A stretch of DNA of 64,000 nucleotides from Deltaproteobacteria bacterium. Its GTDB lineage: Bacteria; Desulfobacterota; Desulfobacteria; Desulfobacterales; UBA5852. Positions within the stretch are counted from its first letter, which is position 1. Each line of letters opens with the position of its first letter. The stretch spans positions 39,626 to 103,625 of the forward strand of contig JAHLLS010000021.1 of NCBI GenBank assembly GCA_020444045.1. Reading direction: 5' to 3'. The translations under genes were made by a program, and so were the position numbers. Positions 35,858 to 44,992 of this stretch are shown one piece after another. A model generated the notes under the pieces. It was given only the letters and a program-made list of their open reading frames with translations, had not been told where the DNA came from and did not search any database.

Positions 35858-36553
35858 ATGATTTTCAAAACAACACGCACCATCGGCATCATGCTGCTCG
35901 TATGGTTCGTCCTTTTCGGCTGCGACAAGACACCATCGGAAAGCGCCGCACCGGCAACCGACCCGCCGCCACCTGCCGCCGGGGTTATTGTCTGCATGGG
36001 AGACAGCCTGACCGCCGGCTACGGGGTGGATGAAGACCAGGCCTATCCCGCCCTGCTGGAGACCCGGCTCCGTGACGATGGAATCGCCTATCGGGTCATC
36101 AATGCCGGCGTCAGCGGCGAAACCAGCAGCGGCGCACTGGCCCGGGTGGACTGGATGCTGACGCTGGACCCGGATATCGTCATATTGGAAACCGGGGCCA
36201 ATGACGGCCTGCGGGGTGTGGACCCGGCCCTGACACGACGCAACATCGACGCCATCGTCGCCAAGCTGCAGGCACGGAATATCACCGTCGTCCTTGCCGG
36301 CATGCAGATGGTCCGCAATCTCGGGCCGGATTTCACCCGGGCCTTCGGCGCCATCTATCCGGACATCGCCCGGGCCGCGGACCTGATTCTGATTCCCTTT
36401 TTTCTGGAGGGTGTCGCCGGCCGGCCAGATTTGAACCAGCCCGACGGCATCCACCCCACGGCTGACGGCTACCGCATCATTGTAAACCACATCCATCCCT
36501 ACATCGTCCAAGCCATCGATCGCCATCGTCAGAAATTGACCAACGGCGCCTAA
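35858..36553 (+). CDS. tesA: SGNH-type arylesterase/lysophospholipase (TesA-like lipoprotein)
   Basis: 231 aa. GDSLTAGYGV carries the nucleophile Ser, NAGVSGETSSGAL is block II, GANDGLRG block III and DGIHPTADGYR the catalytic Asp-x2-His: a complete SGNH hydrolase most like TesA. The N-terminus differs from E. coli TesA by ending its signal in LFGC, a lipobox, so the enzyme should be membrane-anchored after acylation. ATG 35858 is preceded by GGGGGAA. Acts on acyl esters or thioesters in the periplasm. Confidence 0.9.
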   Translation: MIFKTTRTIGIMLLVWFVLFGCDKTPSESAAPATDPPPPAAGVIVCMGDSLTAGYGVDEDQAYPALLETRLRDDGIAYRVINAGVSGETSSGALARVDWMLTLDPDIVILETGANDGLRGVDPALTRRNIDAIVAKLQARNITVVLAGMQMVRNLGPDFTRAFGAIYPDIARAADLILIPFFLEGVAGRPDLNQPDGIHPTADGYRIIVNHIHPYIVQAIDRHRQKLTNGA

Positions 36554-36617
36554 TATGCGATAGGGCCGGTTCCGACCGAATGGTGGAGGCTTGGAAACCG
36601 TTCCATCCAAAACGTGA

Positions 36618-37736
36618 ATGAATCGAGATCCCGTCATGGCATTACCTGACCAGGCCCGCGAACGCCGTATTCTCCTCGGACTGGCCCACGAGTGGGAACT
36701 CGCCTGCAGCCAGCTGGCCCCGGCCTATCGCGCCCGCATGCAGAAGCCCTCCTTTCGCCTGTCGGACACCACCCGGCAATTGGGACAATGGTCCCCGGTG
36801 CGACGGGAAATAAGCCTGAGCCGACACCTGGCCGAAAACCACCCCTGGGATGAAATCCGGGAAGTTCTGCGGCATGAAACCGCCCACCAGCTGGCCGATG
36901 CCCTACTGGGCGCGGACAACCAGCCGCCCCACGGCCCCGCTTTTCAGCAGGCCTGTCTGATGCTGCGTGCCGATCCTTCTGCTTCAACAACCCGCCGGCC
37001 GTTGCGCGCACGACTGAAACAGCACGAGACCAGCGGCCGCGGTGGTATTCAAAGTCGCATCCACAAACTCCTGTCTCTGGCGCAGAGCCCCAACCGCCAC
37101 GAAGCGGAAGCCGCCATGCTCAAGGCCCACGATCTGATGACCCGCCACCACCTGGATGCCCTGCAGCTCAAACAGCGCGATTTTGTCAGCCTGTTTCTGG
37201 GCCAACCGGCCCTGCGGCATTTCCGCGAAGCCTATGTCCAGGCCAATCTGTTGCAGGATTTTTACTTCGTCCAGGGCATCTGGGTCTCGGCCTTTGTGGT
37301 GGCCAAGGGCAAACCAGGACGGGTTCTCGAAATTTCCGGCACCATCGCCAATGTCCAGCACGCGGCCTATGTCTTCGATTTTATCCGGCACTTTACCGAA
37401 CGCGAATGGACGTCCTATCGCCAGGGCCGGCGCCTGAAGCGTTTTCAACAAACCGATTTCGCCATTGGCATTCTGGAGGGGTTTCGCAGCAAGTTGCAGA
37501 CGGCTGTCGCAAACACGACATCACCGGACATACGCGCCCTGGTCACGGCGGACGATCCCCAGTTGAGCCGCTATCTGCGTCATCGTCATCCCCATACCCA
37601 AACCATCCAGCGCGGCGGCAGCCGCCAGGATCCCTCCGTCTATCAAGACGGCTGCGCCCTTGGCCGCGACCTCGTTATTGCGCGGGGGATTCACCAGACC
37701 GGAAACAAGTCCCGCCGAAGACTGCCGCCTGCTTGA
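36618..37736 (+). CDS. SprT-like metalloprotease/DUF2786 fusion protein
   Basis: 372 aa. The N-terminal 115 residues look like a SprT-type zincin, with VLRHETAHQLADALL giving the zinc motif HETAH and a preceding IREISLSR-type helix. A DUF2786 segment follows (about 150-200: IQSRIHKLLSLAQSPNRHEAEAAMLKAHDLMTRHHL, typical of this family's KIxKLLALA and HEAEAAAAKA pattern). The rest has no recognised domain. SprT-related proteins in eukaryotes cut DNA-protein crosslinks; the bacterial role is unknown. No clear ribosome binding site for ATG 36618; ATG 36636 is possible. Confidence 0.82.
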   Translation: MNRDPVMALPDQARERRILLGLAHEWELACSQLAPAYRARMQKPSFRLSDTTRQLGQWSPVRREISLSRHLAENHPWDEIREVLRHETAHQLADALLGADNQPPHGPAFQQACLMLRADPSASTTRRPLRARLKQHETSGRGGIQSRIHKLLSLAQSPNRHEAEAAMLKAHDLMTRHHLDALQLKQRDFVSLFLGQPALRHFREAYVQANLLQDFYFVQGIWVSAFVVAKGKPGRVLEISGTIANVQHAAYVFDFIRHFTEREWTSYRQGRRLKRFQQTDFAIGILEGFRSKLQTAVANTTSPDIRALVTADDPQLSRYLRHRHPHTQTIQRGGSRQDPSVYQDGCALGRDLVIARGIHQTGNKSRRRLPPA

Positions 37737-37805
37737 GAAAAATCGATGCCGTCAGGCCGGCCGGGATCTCTTGGCCTTTTCAATTCGACGTTCTCTTGCT
37801 ATAAC

Positions 37806-39350
37806 ATGAGCCCATCGTCATTCGACCAACGGCTTCGTCGTCGCACACATCATCCAACCCTGCAACCGAAACGGCACATCGTGAATGAATTGGACCTCAG
37901 CCTGCGCGAAAAAGAATTGCGCTGCCTGCTGGATTTATCCCGCCTGGTGGAAACACCGGGCATTGCACTCGACGACATCCTGGCCGGGACGGTCCAAATT
38001 CTTCCGGCGGCCATGAAATTCCCCGAGATCTCTTACGCCCAATTGAAACTGATGGATCAATGTCATCAAACCGCCAATTTCAGAGCGACCGAATGGTGCC
38101 TCTCGTCACCGGTCAAAATTCACGGGGAAGTTCAAGGAAGGCTGACGGTCGGTTACCTGGAAGCACGTCCCTCCCTGGACGAAGGCCCCTTCGCCGTTGA
38201 AAAGCGCAACCTTTTGGATGCCGTTGCCGAACGCGTCGGTAAAATCGTCGAGCGCAAATTGGCCACGGCGGCCCTGGCCAAAAGCGAAAAGCGCCTCAAC
38301 GACATCGTCGAAAATGCCCTGGTGGGCATCAGCATCGTTCAGGAAGGGCGCGAAGTGTACCGGAACCCCGAATTGCGGCGGTTGATAGGGGAAGTGCCGG
38401 ACGGCGCCACTTTTCTTGAGCTGTCCCATGTCCACCCTGAGGATCGTAAAAAGGTCGAAGCGTCTTTCGAAGCGTTGATGTCCGGCCAGTTGCCGCGGGT
38501 CGACATGGTATGCCGGTTCTACCCGCGCATGCATCAGAAGTCCTCCCTGAAGTGGCTCTATTGCCGTGCCACCCGGATCGATTATCGCAATAAGGATGCC
38601 GTGCTCATGAATCTGATGGACATCAGCCCGGCCAAAGAGATGGAACGGATGCTGCGGATCCAGGACAAAATGTCTTCCCTGGGACGGGTGGCGGCCGGCA
38701 TTGCCCATGAAATCCGCAACCCCCTTTCCGGGATCAACATCTACATCAACACCCTTGAAAAACTCTTCCGCAAACCCGGACAAGAAGAAAAAATCGACGG
38801 CATTCTCGCCCAACTCAAGTCGGCCTCCACCAAGATCGAAAACGTCATCCGGCGTGTCTATGATTTTGCCCGGCCCACCGAACCCCAGTTCGAATCGGCC
38901 GATATCAATCACCCGGTAAGAGAAGCCATCGATCTGGCCGCCGCCATCCTCCGGAAAAAAGGCGTTCATGTGGAAACCGATTTGACCGATGGCCTTCCCT
39001 TGTGCCGCTTTGACGCCCAACTGATTGAACAGGTCTTGTTGAACCTGATCACGAATGCGGCGGAAACCCTCAACAAGGAGAAGACACCCGGTCGCATCGG
39101 CATCCAGACCCGGCAGCGGGACAACCATGTCCGTATCCGCGTCGAAGATTCCGGTGACGGCATCCCCGAGGACCTGCGGGAAAAAATTTTCGACCCCTTC
39201 TACACCACCAAGCACGGCAGCAGCGGTATCGGGCTGAGCATCAGCCAGCGTATTGTCGAAGATCATGGGGGCACCCTGTCCGTAGGGCCAGGGAAATGGG
39301 GAGGCGCCGCATTTACCATTACACTGCCCATCCACGAAGGACGGACATGA
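37806..39350 (+). CDS. soluble sensor histidine kinase (GAF-PAS-HisKA-HATPase)
   Basis: 514 aa from ATG 37806. It has no membrane segment, so it senses a cytoplasmic signal. Order: GAF-like domain (about 30-165), PAS domain (about 180-300, with its own PAC-like RIDYRNK stretch), HisKA with phosphoacceptor motif AHEIRNPLSG (about 325), and HATPase (NLITNAAETL, DSGDGIPEDL, SSGIGLSISQ). Its stop overlaps the start of the NtrC-type regulator (ATGA), so they form a two-component pair. The exact start is uncertain; a GTG about 75 bases further in is possible. Confidence 0.9.
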   Translation: MSPSSFDQRLRRRTHHPTLQPKRHIVNELDLSLREKELRCLLDLSRLVETPGIALDDILAGTVQILPAAMKFPEISYAQLKLMDQCHQTANFRATEWCLSSPVKIHGEVQGRLTVGYLEARPSLDEGPFAVEKRNLLDAVAERVGKIVERKLATAALAKSEKRLNDIVENALVGISIVQEGREVYRNPELRRLIGEVPDGATFLELSHVHPEDRKKVEASFEALMSGQLPRVDMVCRFYPRMHQKSSLKWLYCRATRIDYRNKDAVLMNLMDISPAKEMERMLRIQDKMSSLGRVAAGIAHEIRNPLSGINIYINTLEKLFRKPGQEEKIDGILAQLKSASTKIENVIRRVYDFARPTEPQFESADINHPVREAIDLAAAILRKKGVHVETDLTDGLPLCRFDAQLIEQVLLNLITNAAETLNKEKTPGRIGIQTRQRDNHVRIRVEDSGDGIPEDLREKIFDPFYTTKHGSSGIGLSISQRIVEDHGGTLSVGPGKWGGAAFTITLPIHEGRT

Positions 39351-40738
39351 CCACCATCCGCTACCACCTTTTCATCGTCGATGATGAACCCACCATCCGC
39401 GAAGGCATCGCGCTGGCTTTAGGGGACGACTACCGCATCACCGGTTTTGCCAATGCAGAAGACGCGCTGGCCAACCTGGAAAAGGCAGCGCCCGATCTCG
39501 TGCTGCTGGATATCGGATTGCCGGGCATGAACGGCATCGAAGCGCTGGCGGACATCAAACATCGCAATCCACACATCCTGGTGATCATGATCACCGCCTA
39601 TGAAGATATTGACGGCGTGATTCGATCCATGAAACTCGGCGCCCACGACTATGTGGTCAAACCCCTCCAGATGGACCAGCTCGAGCTGACCATTACGAAT
39701 GCCCTGGAGACCATCCGCCTGCGCAAGGAGGTGCAAGCGCTGCAGGCCCGGTGCCTTAGTGAAAACATGCCGCTCTTTATCGGGGAGAGCAATGCCATCC
39801 AGGGGGTCATGGACCTCATCCAGCGCGTCTCCCGCAGCTCCGACACGCCGATTCTGATCGAAGGCGAAACCGGCACCGGCAAAGAGCTCCTGGCCAGCGC
39901 CATTCATTACCACAGCCCGCTTTTCAAGGGCCCCTTCGTGGCCGTCAACTGCGCCGCGATCCCCAAGGAGCTCGTGGAAAGCGAACTCTTCGGCTATCGG
40001 GGCGGGGCCTTCAGCGGCGCACGGGAGTCCGGCAAAACCGGCCTGGTGGAAACCGCCCACAACGGCACTCTTTTTCTGGATGAAATCGGGGACCTGAGCC
40101 CCGAATCCCAGGCCAAACTGCTGCGTTTTCTCGAATCCGGTACGTTCTACCGGGTCGGCGAAACGAAATCCACCCAAGTTGCCGTGCGTATCGTTTCCGC
40201 GACCAACCGGGACTTGGCCCAGATGATGGCCGACGGTCTTTTCCGCCAGGACCTTTACTTTCGTTTAGGCGTCATCAAAATTCAGGTGCCCTCGCTCAAA
40301 GACCGACCGGATGATATCCTTCCACTGGCCAAACACTATCTGGCCCATTTCAACACGAAATTCAGAACCGCCTTCCGGGGGTTTTCCCCGGAAGCCGAGC
40401 AGGCCCTGCGCCAGCATCTCTGGACCGGTAATGTGCGCGAACTGAAAAATATGACGGAAAAAGCCGCCCTGACCGGCCGTTACGAATACCTGACACCGCA
40501 GGACCTGGGTTTGGAACACGCCCATGATGCGAATACCTGCGATCCGGCAACCTGGATTCAAATCCTGCCATCCCTGCCGCCCGAGGGCATGAATCTGCCC
40601 AAAACACTGGAACAAATTGAGCGTCATTTTATCCTTCAGGCCTTGCAGCGCAGCCAGAACAATGAAAGCCAGGCTGCGCGTCTGCTGGAACTCAACCATC
40701 ACACCTTCCGCTACCGACACCGGAAACTGGTCCCTTAA
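39347..40738 (+). CDS. NtrC-family sigma-54-dependent response regulator
   Basis: 463 aa. Receiver domain with VDDEP and phosphoacceptor Asp55 (LLDIGLPG), AAA+ domain with GETGTGKE Walker A and GTLFLDEIGDL Walker B, and a C-terminal Fis-type helix-turn-helix (AARLLELNHHTFRYRHRKL). The sigma-54 contact loop reads GAFSGA instead of the usual GAFTGA, a conservative Thr-to-Ser change. It is partnered with the histidine kinase directly upstream, and sigma-54 promoter motifs follow at 40947 and 53801. Confidence 0.94.
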   Translation: MTTIRYHLFIVDDEPTIREGIALALGDDYRITGFANAEDALANLEKAAPDLVLLDIGLPGMNGIEALADIKHRNPHILVIMITAYEDIDGVIRSMKLGAHDYVVKPLQMDQLELTITNALETIRLRKEVQALQARCLSENMPLFIGESNAIQGVMDLIQRVSRSSDTPILIEGETGTGKELLASAIHYHSPLFKGPFVAVNCAAIPKELVESELFGYRGGAFSGARESGKTGLVETAHNGTLFLDEIGDLSPESQAKLLRFLESGTFYRVGETKSTQVAVRIVSATNRDLAQMMADGLFRQDLYFRLGVIKIQVPSLKDRPDDILPLAKHYLAHFNTKFRTAFRGFSPEAEQALRQHLWTGNVRELKNMTEKAALTGRYEYLTPQDLGLEHAHDANTCDPATWIQILPSLPPEGMNLPKTLEQIERHFILQALQRSQNNESQAARLLELNHHTFRYRHRKLVP

Positions 40739-40946
40739 ATCCCGCTCCGGTTCCCCTGTAGGATACCGGCAAAGCGTGTCCACGCGCCACCGACCGATTA
40801 CCATCTGCGCCACTGCGCCGTTTTCGCAATCCTTCAATTTGTGAATTCGCACTTTTGCTAAATCATGCCGTCCCCTCCCTCCCCCGCACCACCATCACCT
40901 AATTTATCTGACTGTATTTTTTGATAAATTTAATATTTTTCTACAA
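40739..40946 (+). other. upstream region of the sigma-54 promoter
   Basis: About 210 bases without a gene. It holds two TTCGCA repeats (40823-40828 and 40846-40851) at roughly 100-125 bases before the -24 element, where enhancer sites for an NtrC-type activator would lie, and an AT-rich stretch from 40900 suitable for DNA bending. No terminator for the regulator gene with a U-run is seen. Confidence 0.45.
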
Positions 40947-40962
40947 TGGCACATTTTCTGCT
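40947..40962 (+). promoter_or_regulatory. sigma-54 (-24/-12) promoter
   Basis: TGGCACATTTTCTGCT has the invariant GG and GC exactly ten bases apart and an intact TGGCAC -24 half. It sits 89 bases before the acyl-CoA synthetase/GNAT gene and about 210 bases after the NtrC-type regulator, pointing towards 41051. Transcription should start near 40974. Confidence 0.8.
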
Positions 40963-41050
40963 CAAACACCTAGTCGGTATTCCGGAACGCAGCGGGAAAA
41001 TGCCCGTATAGATCGCTGAAAATGGCCATGCCGCCAGACAGGGAGTTGTG

Positions 41051-43789
41051 ATGACCAGTCCACTTTTCGAAAATTTCTTTTCGCCAAAATCGGTCGCCGT
41101 GGTCGGGGCCAGCGACACGCCCGGACGGGTCGGCTACGCGGTGATTCGCAATATGATCGCCGGGGGGTTTCCGGGCCGCATCCATCCCGTCAACCCTGCC
41201 CGGAAAAAGGTCAATGGCATCAGAGCCTATCCAAATCTCACGGCCGTGGGAGAGGCCATCGACCTGGCCGTCATCGCCACGCCCATCGAGCGTGTCCGGG
41301 ACGTTATCGCAGACTGCGCCGCGGCCGGCATCGGCAATGCCATTGTGCTCTCGGCCGGTGGAAGAGAAACCGGCCCCGCCGGCGAACGCATCGAGAAGGA
41401 GATTCTGAAGGCGGCCCGCCAGGCCTCCCTGCGCATGATCGGACCCAACTGCGTCGGGGTCATTTCAACCGCCGCCCACCTGAATACGAGCTTTCTGGGC
41501 CGCATGCCGCCGGCCGGCAATATCGCCTTCATTTCCCAGAGCGGCGCCATGTGCCTGGCCATCCTCGACCGGGCGGCCCGCGAGCGCATCGGATTTCGTC
41601 ATTTCGTCAGTATCGGATCCATGCTGGACGTGGATTTCGGCGACGTGCTCAATCACTTCAGCGGCGATGCCGATGTGCGCGCCATCGTCCTGTACGTCGA
41701 ACATATCACCGCCGCCCGCAAGTTCATGAGCGCCGCCCGGGCGGTCTCCCGCCTCAAGCCGGTCATCGCCCTCAAGGCCGGCCGCTCAAAGTCGGGCGCG
41801 GCCGCGGCTTATTCTCACACCGGTGCCTTGGCGGGTGCGGATGACGTCTATCGCGCCGCGTTTGCCCGGGCTGGTATCACCCAGGTGGACACCATCGAAG
41901 AGCTCTTCGATTGCACCGAGTTGATTGCCAAGCAACCCTTGCCGGCCGGGCCCCGCCTGGCCGTTATTACCAATGGCGGCGGTCCGGGTGTCATGGCGAT
42001 GGATGCCATCGAACAGTTGGGCCTGCAGCCGGCCCGGCTTTCGGCGGAAACCATGACCAAGCTGGATGTAATTCTGCCCGCCTTCTGGAGCCGCGGCAAC
42101 CCCATCGATATCATCGGCGACGCCTCCCCGGAACGATGGCGTCAAGCCGTCGAAATCTGTGCCGCCGATCCCGCCATCGACGGGTTGGTCATCATCTTTA
42201 TCCCCCAAGCGTTGAGCAATGCCGCAGCGGTATCCGATGCGATTATCGACTATCTGCAGCGAAAACAAAAATTTCCGGTTTTTGCCGTATGGATGGGGGG
42301 GGAATCCGTGGCCCGGTCGGTCTATCAGTTCAATGCCCAGGGCTTCCCCACGTATGAAACGCCCGAGCGGGCTGTAGCCGCCTTCCAGCGTCTCCATACT
42401 CATCGCACTCGCCAGAAAATGCTGCAGGAAATACCCGGCACCTTTTCTTCCGAACTCACGGTCAACCGCAAACGGGGCCGGGAATTCGTCGAGAAGATGC
42501 TGGTCGACGGCATCTCTTCCCTCGGAGAACTGGATGCCAAACCCATCCTTGCCGCCTATGGCATTCCGATCAACCCGGTCAAGCTGGCCGGGACACCGTC
42601 GGAGGCCGTCCGCCTGGCCGATCAGATCGGATACCCGGTCGTGCTGAAAATCGTATCGCCGGATATCGTCCACAAATCCGAGGCCGGTGGCATCGTTTTG
42701 GGTGTCGAAAACGCCGTCGGCGTTCAACAAGCCTATGACCAGCTCTTGGCCAAGGCCGCCGGAAGCAATCCCGGCGCCGTCATCACCGGTGTCTCGGTGC
42801 AGCCCATGCTTCACGGCGCGGCCTACGAACTCATTTTCGGCAGCCGCCGCGACCCGGTGTTCGGTCCGGTCGTCGTCTTCGGTGCGGGCGGTATTTTTAC
42901 CGAAATTCTGCGTGACCGCGCCATCGGTCTGCCTCCCCTCAACCGCGCGTTGGCGCGGCAACTGATCGAATCAACCCGCATCGCCGCCCTGCTCAAGGGA
43001 TACCGGGGACAACCGGCAGTCTCCCTGGAACATATCGAAGAGATCCTGATCCGGATAAGCCGCCTGGTCACCGACATCCCCGAAATCGCCGAACTCGATA
43101 TCAACCCGGCCATTGTCGTGGGGGACCGCATCCGGGCCGTGGATGCCCGCATCCGTCTTGACGCCGCCACTGAAAAAACCCCCGATCATCTCGTGATCAG
43201 CCCCTATCCGCATGAACTGGAGGAACGGGTGGTCACCCGCAAAGGGCTGCACCTGTTGCTTCGACCGATCAAGCCGGAAGACGCGCCGCTCTTTGACCGG
43301 CTGTTCAGCACCCTTTCTCCGGCAAGCATCTACTTCCGTTTTTTCAGCCCCCTGAAGCGCATCTCGCCTGAAATGCTGGCCCGGTTCACACAGATCGATT
43401 ACGGCCGGGATATGGCGCTGGTGGCCATCTCCGAATCGGGTCAAACAGAAGAAATGCTGGGCGCCGCGCGGCTGATTCGGGAACCCAGTTTAACCAAGGC
43501 CGAGTTTTCCATCATGGTCGCAGACGCCTTGCATGGCCAGGGCATCGGCGCGGCGCTCCTGCAAAAATTGATCACATCCGCCCGCACCCTCGGCATCAAA
43601 ACGCTTGTTGGCTACGTCCTCCAGGACAATACCCAAATGCTGCGTCTGGGCCGTAAAACCGGCTTCAGCCAGCGAACCAACCGCGAAATGGGCGCCTTGG
43701 AATTGACCATCGACATCCCATCGGTGGACATCGGCGCCACGCCAAGCAGTGATGCGTCCAGCCATCGCCAGCAGGCGCTGACCGTTTGA
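41051..43789 (+). CDS. ADP-forming acyl-CoA synthetase fused to GNAT acetyltransferase
   Basis: 912 aa. CoA-binding and succinyl-CoA-ligase-like domains (about 1-450), with the phosphoryl-carrying loop SHTGALAG around His256 as in ADP-forming acetyl-CoA synthetase; an ATP-grasp domain (about 480-700, VLKIVSPDIVHKSEAGG, GVSVQPM); and a C-terminal GNAT domain (about 730-890, with HGQGIGAALLQKLI). The synthetase part can make ATP from acyl-CoA plus ADP and Pi, and the GNAT part could acetylate proteins. This architecture matches the Pat-type lysine acetyltransferases. Catalytic activity of the synthetase half is inferred from motif retention. Start ATG 41051 (GTG 41048 also possible). Confidence 0.92.
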   Translation: MTSPLFENFFSPKSVAVVGASDTPGRVGYAVIRNMIAGGFPGRIHPVNPARKKVNGIRAYPNLTAVGEAIDLAVIATPIERVRDVIADCAAAGIGNAIVLSAGGRETGPAGERIEKEILKAARQASLRMIGPNCVGVISTAAHLNTSFLGRMPPAGNIAFISQSGAMCLAILDRAARERIGFRHFVSIGSMLDVDFGDVLNHFSGDADVRAIVLYVEHITAARKFMSAARAVSRLKPVIALKAGRSKSGAAAAYSHTGALAGADDVYRAAFARAGITQVDTIEELFDCTELIAKQPLPAGPRLAVITNGGGPGVMAMDAIEQLGLQPARLSAETMTKLDVILPAFWSRGNPIDIIGDASPERWRQAVEICAADPAIDGLVIIFIPQALSNAAAVSDAIIDYLQRKQKFPVFAVWMGGESVARSVYQFNAQGFPTYETPERAVAAFQRLHTHRTRQKMLQEIPGTFSSELTVNRKRGREFVEKMLVDGISSLGELDAKPILAAYGIPINPVKLAGTPSEAVRLADQIGYPVVLKIVSPDIVHKSEAGGIVLGVENAVGVQQAYDQLLAKAAGSNPGAVITGVSVQPMLHGAAYELIFGSRRDPVFGPVVVFGAGGIFTEILRDRAIGLPPLNRALARQLIESTRIAALLKGYRGQPAVSLEHIEEILIRISRLVTDIPEIAELDINPAIVVGDRIRAVDARIRLDAATEKTPDHLVISPYPHELEERVVTRKGLHLLLRPIKPEDAPLFDRLFSTLSPASIYFRFFSPLKRISPEMLARFTQIDYGRDMALVAISESGQTEEMLGAARLIREPSLTKAEFSIMVADALHGQGIGAALLQKLITSARTLGIKTLVGYVLQDNTQMLRLGRKTGFSQRTNREMGALELTIDIPSVDIGATPSSDASSHRQQALTV

Positions 43790-43801
43790 AGGAAATGGAC
43801 C

Positions 43802-44221
43802 ATGACATCCCAAGCGAATCTCAGAAATCTCATGAAACTGAAGGACAAGCACATCCTATTGGTGGACGACGACGCCTGGATCAGGGACGCCATGTCCATC
43901 TCCCTGGGCTGCGAGGGCTGCCGTGTCACGACTGCCGAATCCGCCCGGGAAGGCCTGAGTGTTCTGCGCCAGGGAGGGGTCGATATTCTCATATGCGACT
44001 ACCAACTTCCTGACCGCGACGGCCTCGATCTGCTCAGTGAAGCCAAAGGACTGGCACCGGACGTTCCCATGATTTTGATAACAGCCTTTGGATCGCGGCA
44101 GCTCTATGCCAAAGCCGCCGCCATCGGCGTGGATATCTTCATCGATAAACCCTTCAACTCACAAACGATCGAACACGCCATTATCAGGCTGCTGGAAGAT
44201 CGACCGGAACCGGCATCCTAA
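43802..44221 (+). CDS. single-domain response regulator
   Basis: 139 aa, a lone receiver domain with acidic pocket VDDD, phosphoacceptor Asp66 (ILICDYQLP), switch Thr (LITAFG) and Lys in DKPF. No output domain follows. SD GAAGGAAA before the ATG. It lies 12 bases after the synthetase/GNAT gene, so they share a transcript. It may be a phosphorelay intermediate or bind a protein partner. Confidence 0.9.
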   Translation: MTSQANLRNLMKLKDKHILLVDDDAWIRDAMSISLGCEGCRVTTAESAREGLSVLRQGGVDILICDYQLPDRDGLDLLSEAKGLAPDVPMILITAFGSRQLYAKAAAIGVDIFIDKPFNSQTIEHAIIRLLEDRPEPAS

Positions 44222-44236
44222 CCAAGGAGGAGAACC

Positions 44237-44920
44237 ATGCTTGTACGCAACTGGATGAATCCAACCGTCATCAGCATCGAGGCCCAGGCATCCATGGCCG
44301 AGGCGCTCAATCTTTTAAAAGAAAACCAGATCAAGACACTCCCCGTCTTCGATCGCGAAACCCTGGTGGGCGTCGTGACCGACCGGGACCTCAAACGCGC
44401 CTCCGCTTCGGATGCCACCCTACTGGAAATTCACGAGTTGCTGCATGCCCTCACACGGATCAAGGTCCGCGACATCATGAGCCGCAAGCCCATCACCATT
44501 CCAGATACCTACACGGTCGAAGAAGCGGCCGAGGTGCTGCGCGATCACCACATTTCCGGAGCGCCGGTGATGGACGCCAAAGGGCGTATGGTGGGAATGA
44601 TATCCCAAAACGACCTGTTTAACGCCCTGATGTCTTTGACCGGGGTCAAACGCCGGGGCATCCACCTGGCGTTCGAGGTCGAAGACCGGCCGGGTTCCAT
44701 CAAGGACCTGGCGGACATCATCCGGCGTTACGGCGGCCGCATGGCCAGTATTCTGTCGTCCTACGACCGGGCCCCCCAGGGCTTCCGCCATGTCTACATC
44801 CGGGCCTATCAAGTGGACCGGGATAAAATCGGCGCCATGCTGGAAGAGCTGCAAGCCGCCGCCAAGTTGCGCTACCTGGTGGATCATCGCGAAAAAAGAC
44901 GGGAAATTTTTACCCCCTGA
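44237..44920 (+). CDS. tandem CBS domain protein with C-terminal ACT domain (AcuB-like)
   Basis: 227 aa. Two CBS repeats (about 5-60 and 80-140: MNPTVISIEAQASMAEALNLL and MSRKPITIPDTYTVEEAAEVLRDHHISGAPVMD) followed by an ACT domain (about 150-215: HLAFEVEDRPGSIKDLADIIRRYGGRM). This is the layout of AcuB proteins, which bind adenylates and modulate acetyl-CoA synthetase activity. Being next to an acyl-CoA synthetase/acetyltransferase supports an energy-sensing role. SD AAGGAGGAG. Confidence 0.9.
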   Translation: MLVRNWMNPTVISIEAQASMAEALNLLKENQIKTLPVFDRETLVGVVTDRDLKRASASDATLLEIHELLHALTRIKVRDIMSRKPITIPDTYTVEEAAEVLRDHHISGAPVMDAKGRMVGMISQNDLFNALMSLTGVKRRGIHLAFEVEDRPGSIKDLADIIRRYGGRMASILSSYDRAPQGFRHVYIRAYQVDRDKIGAMLEELQAAAKLRYLVDHREKRREIFTP

Positions 44921-44992
44921 GAGGTCACTTGCAGAGAATCTGCAAAAAACGAAAAGTGTCCGCAATACCCACCAAAGCGAGGGAGGTTCGAC

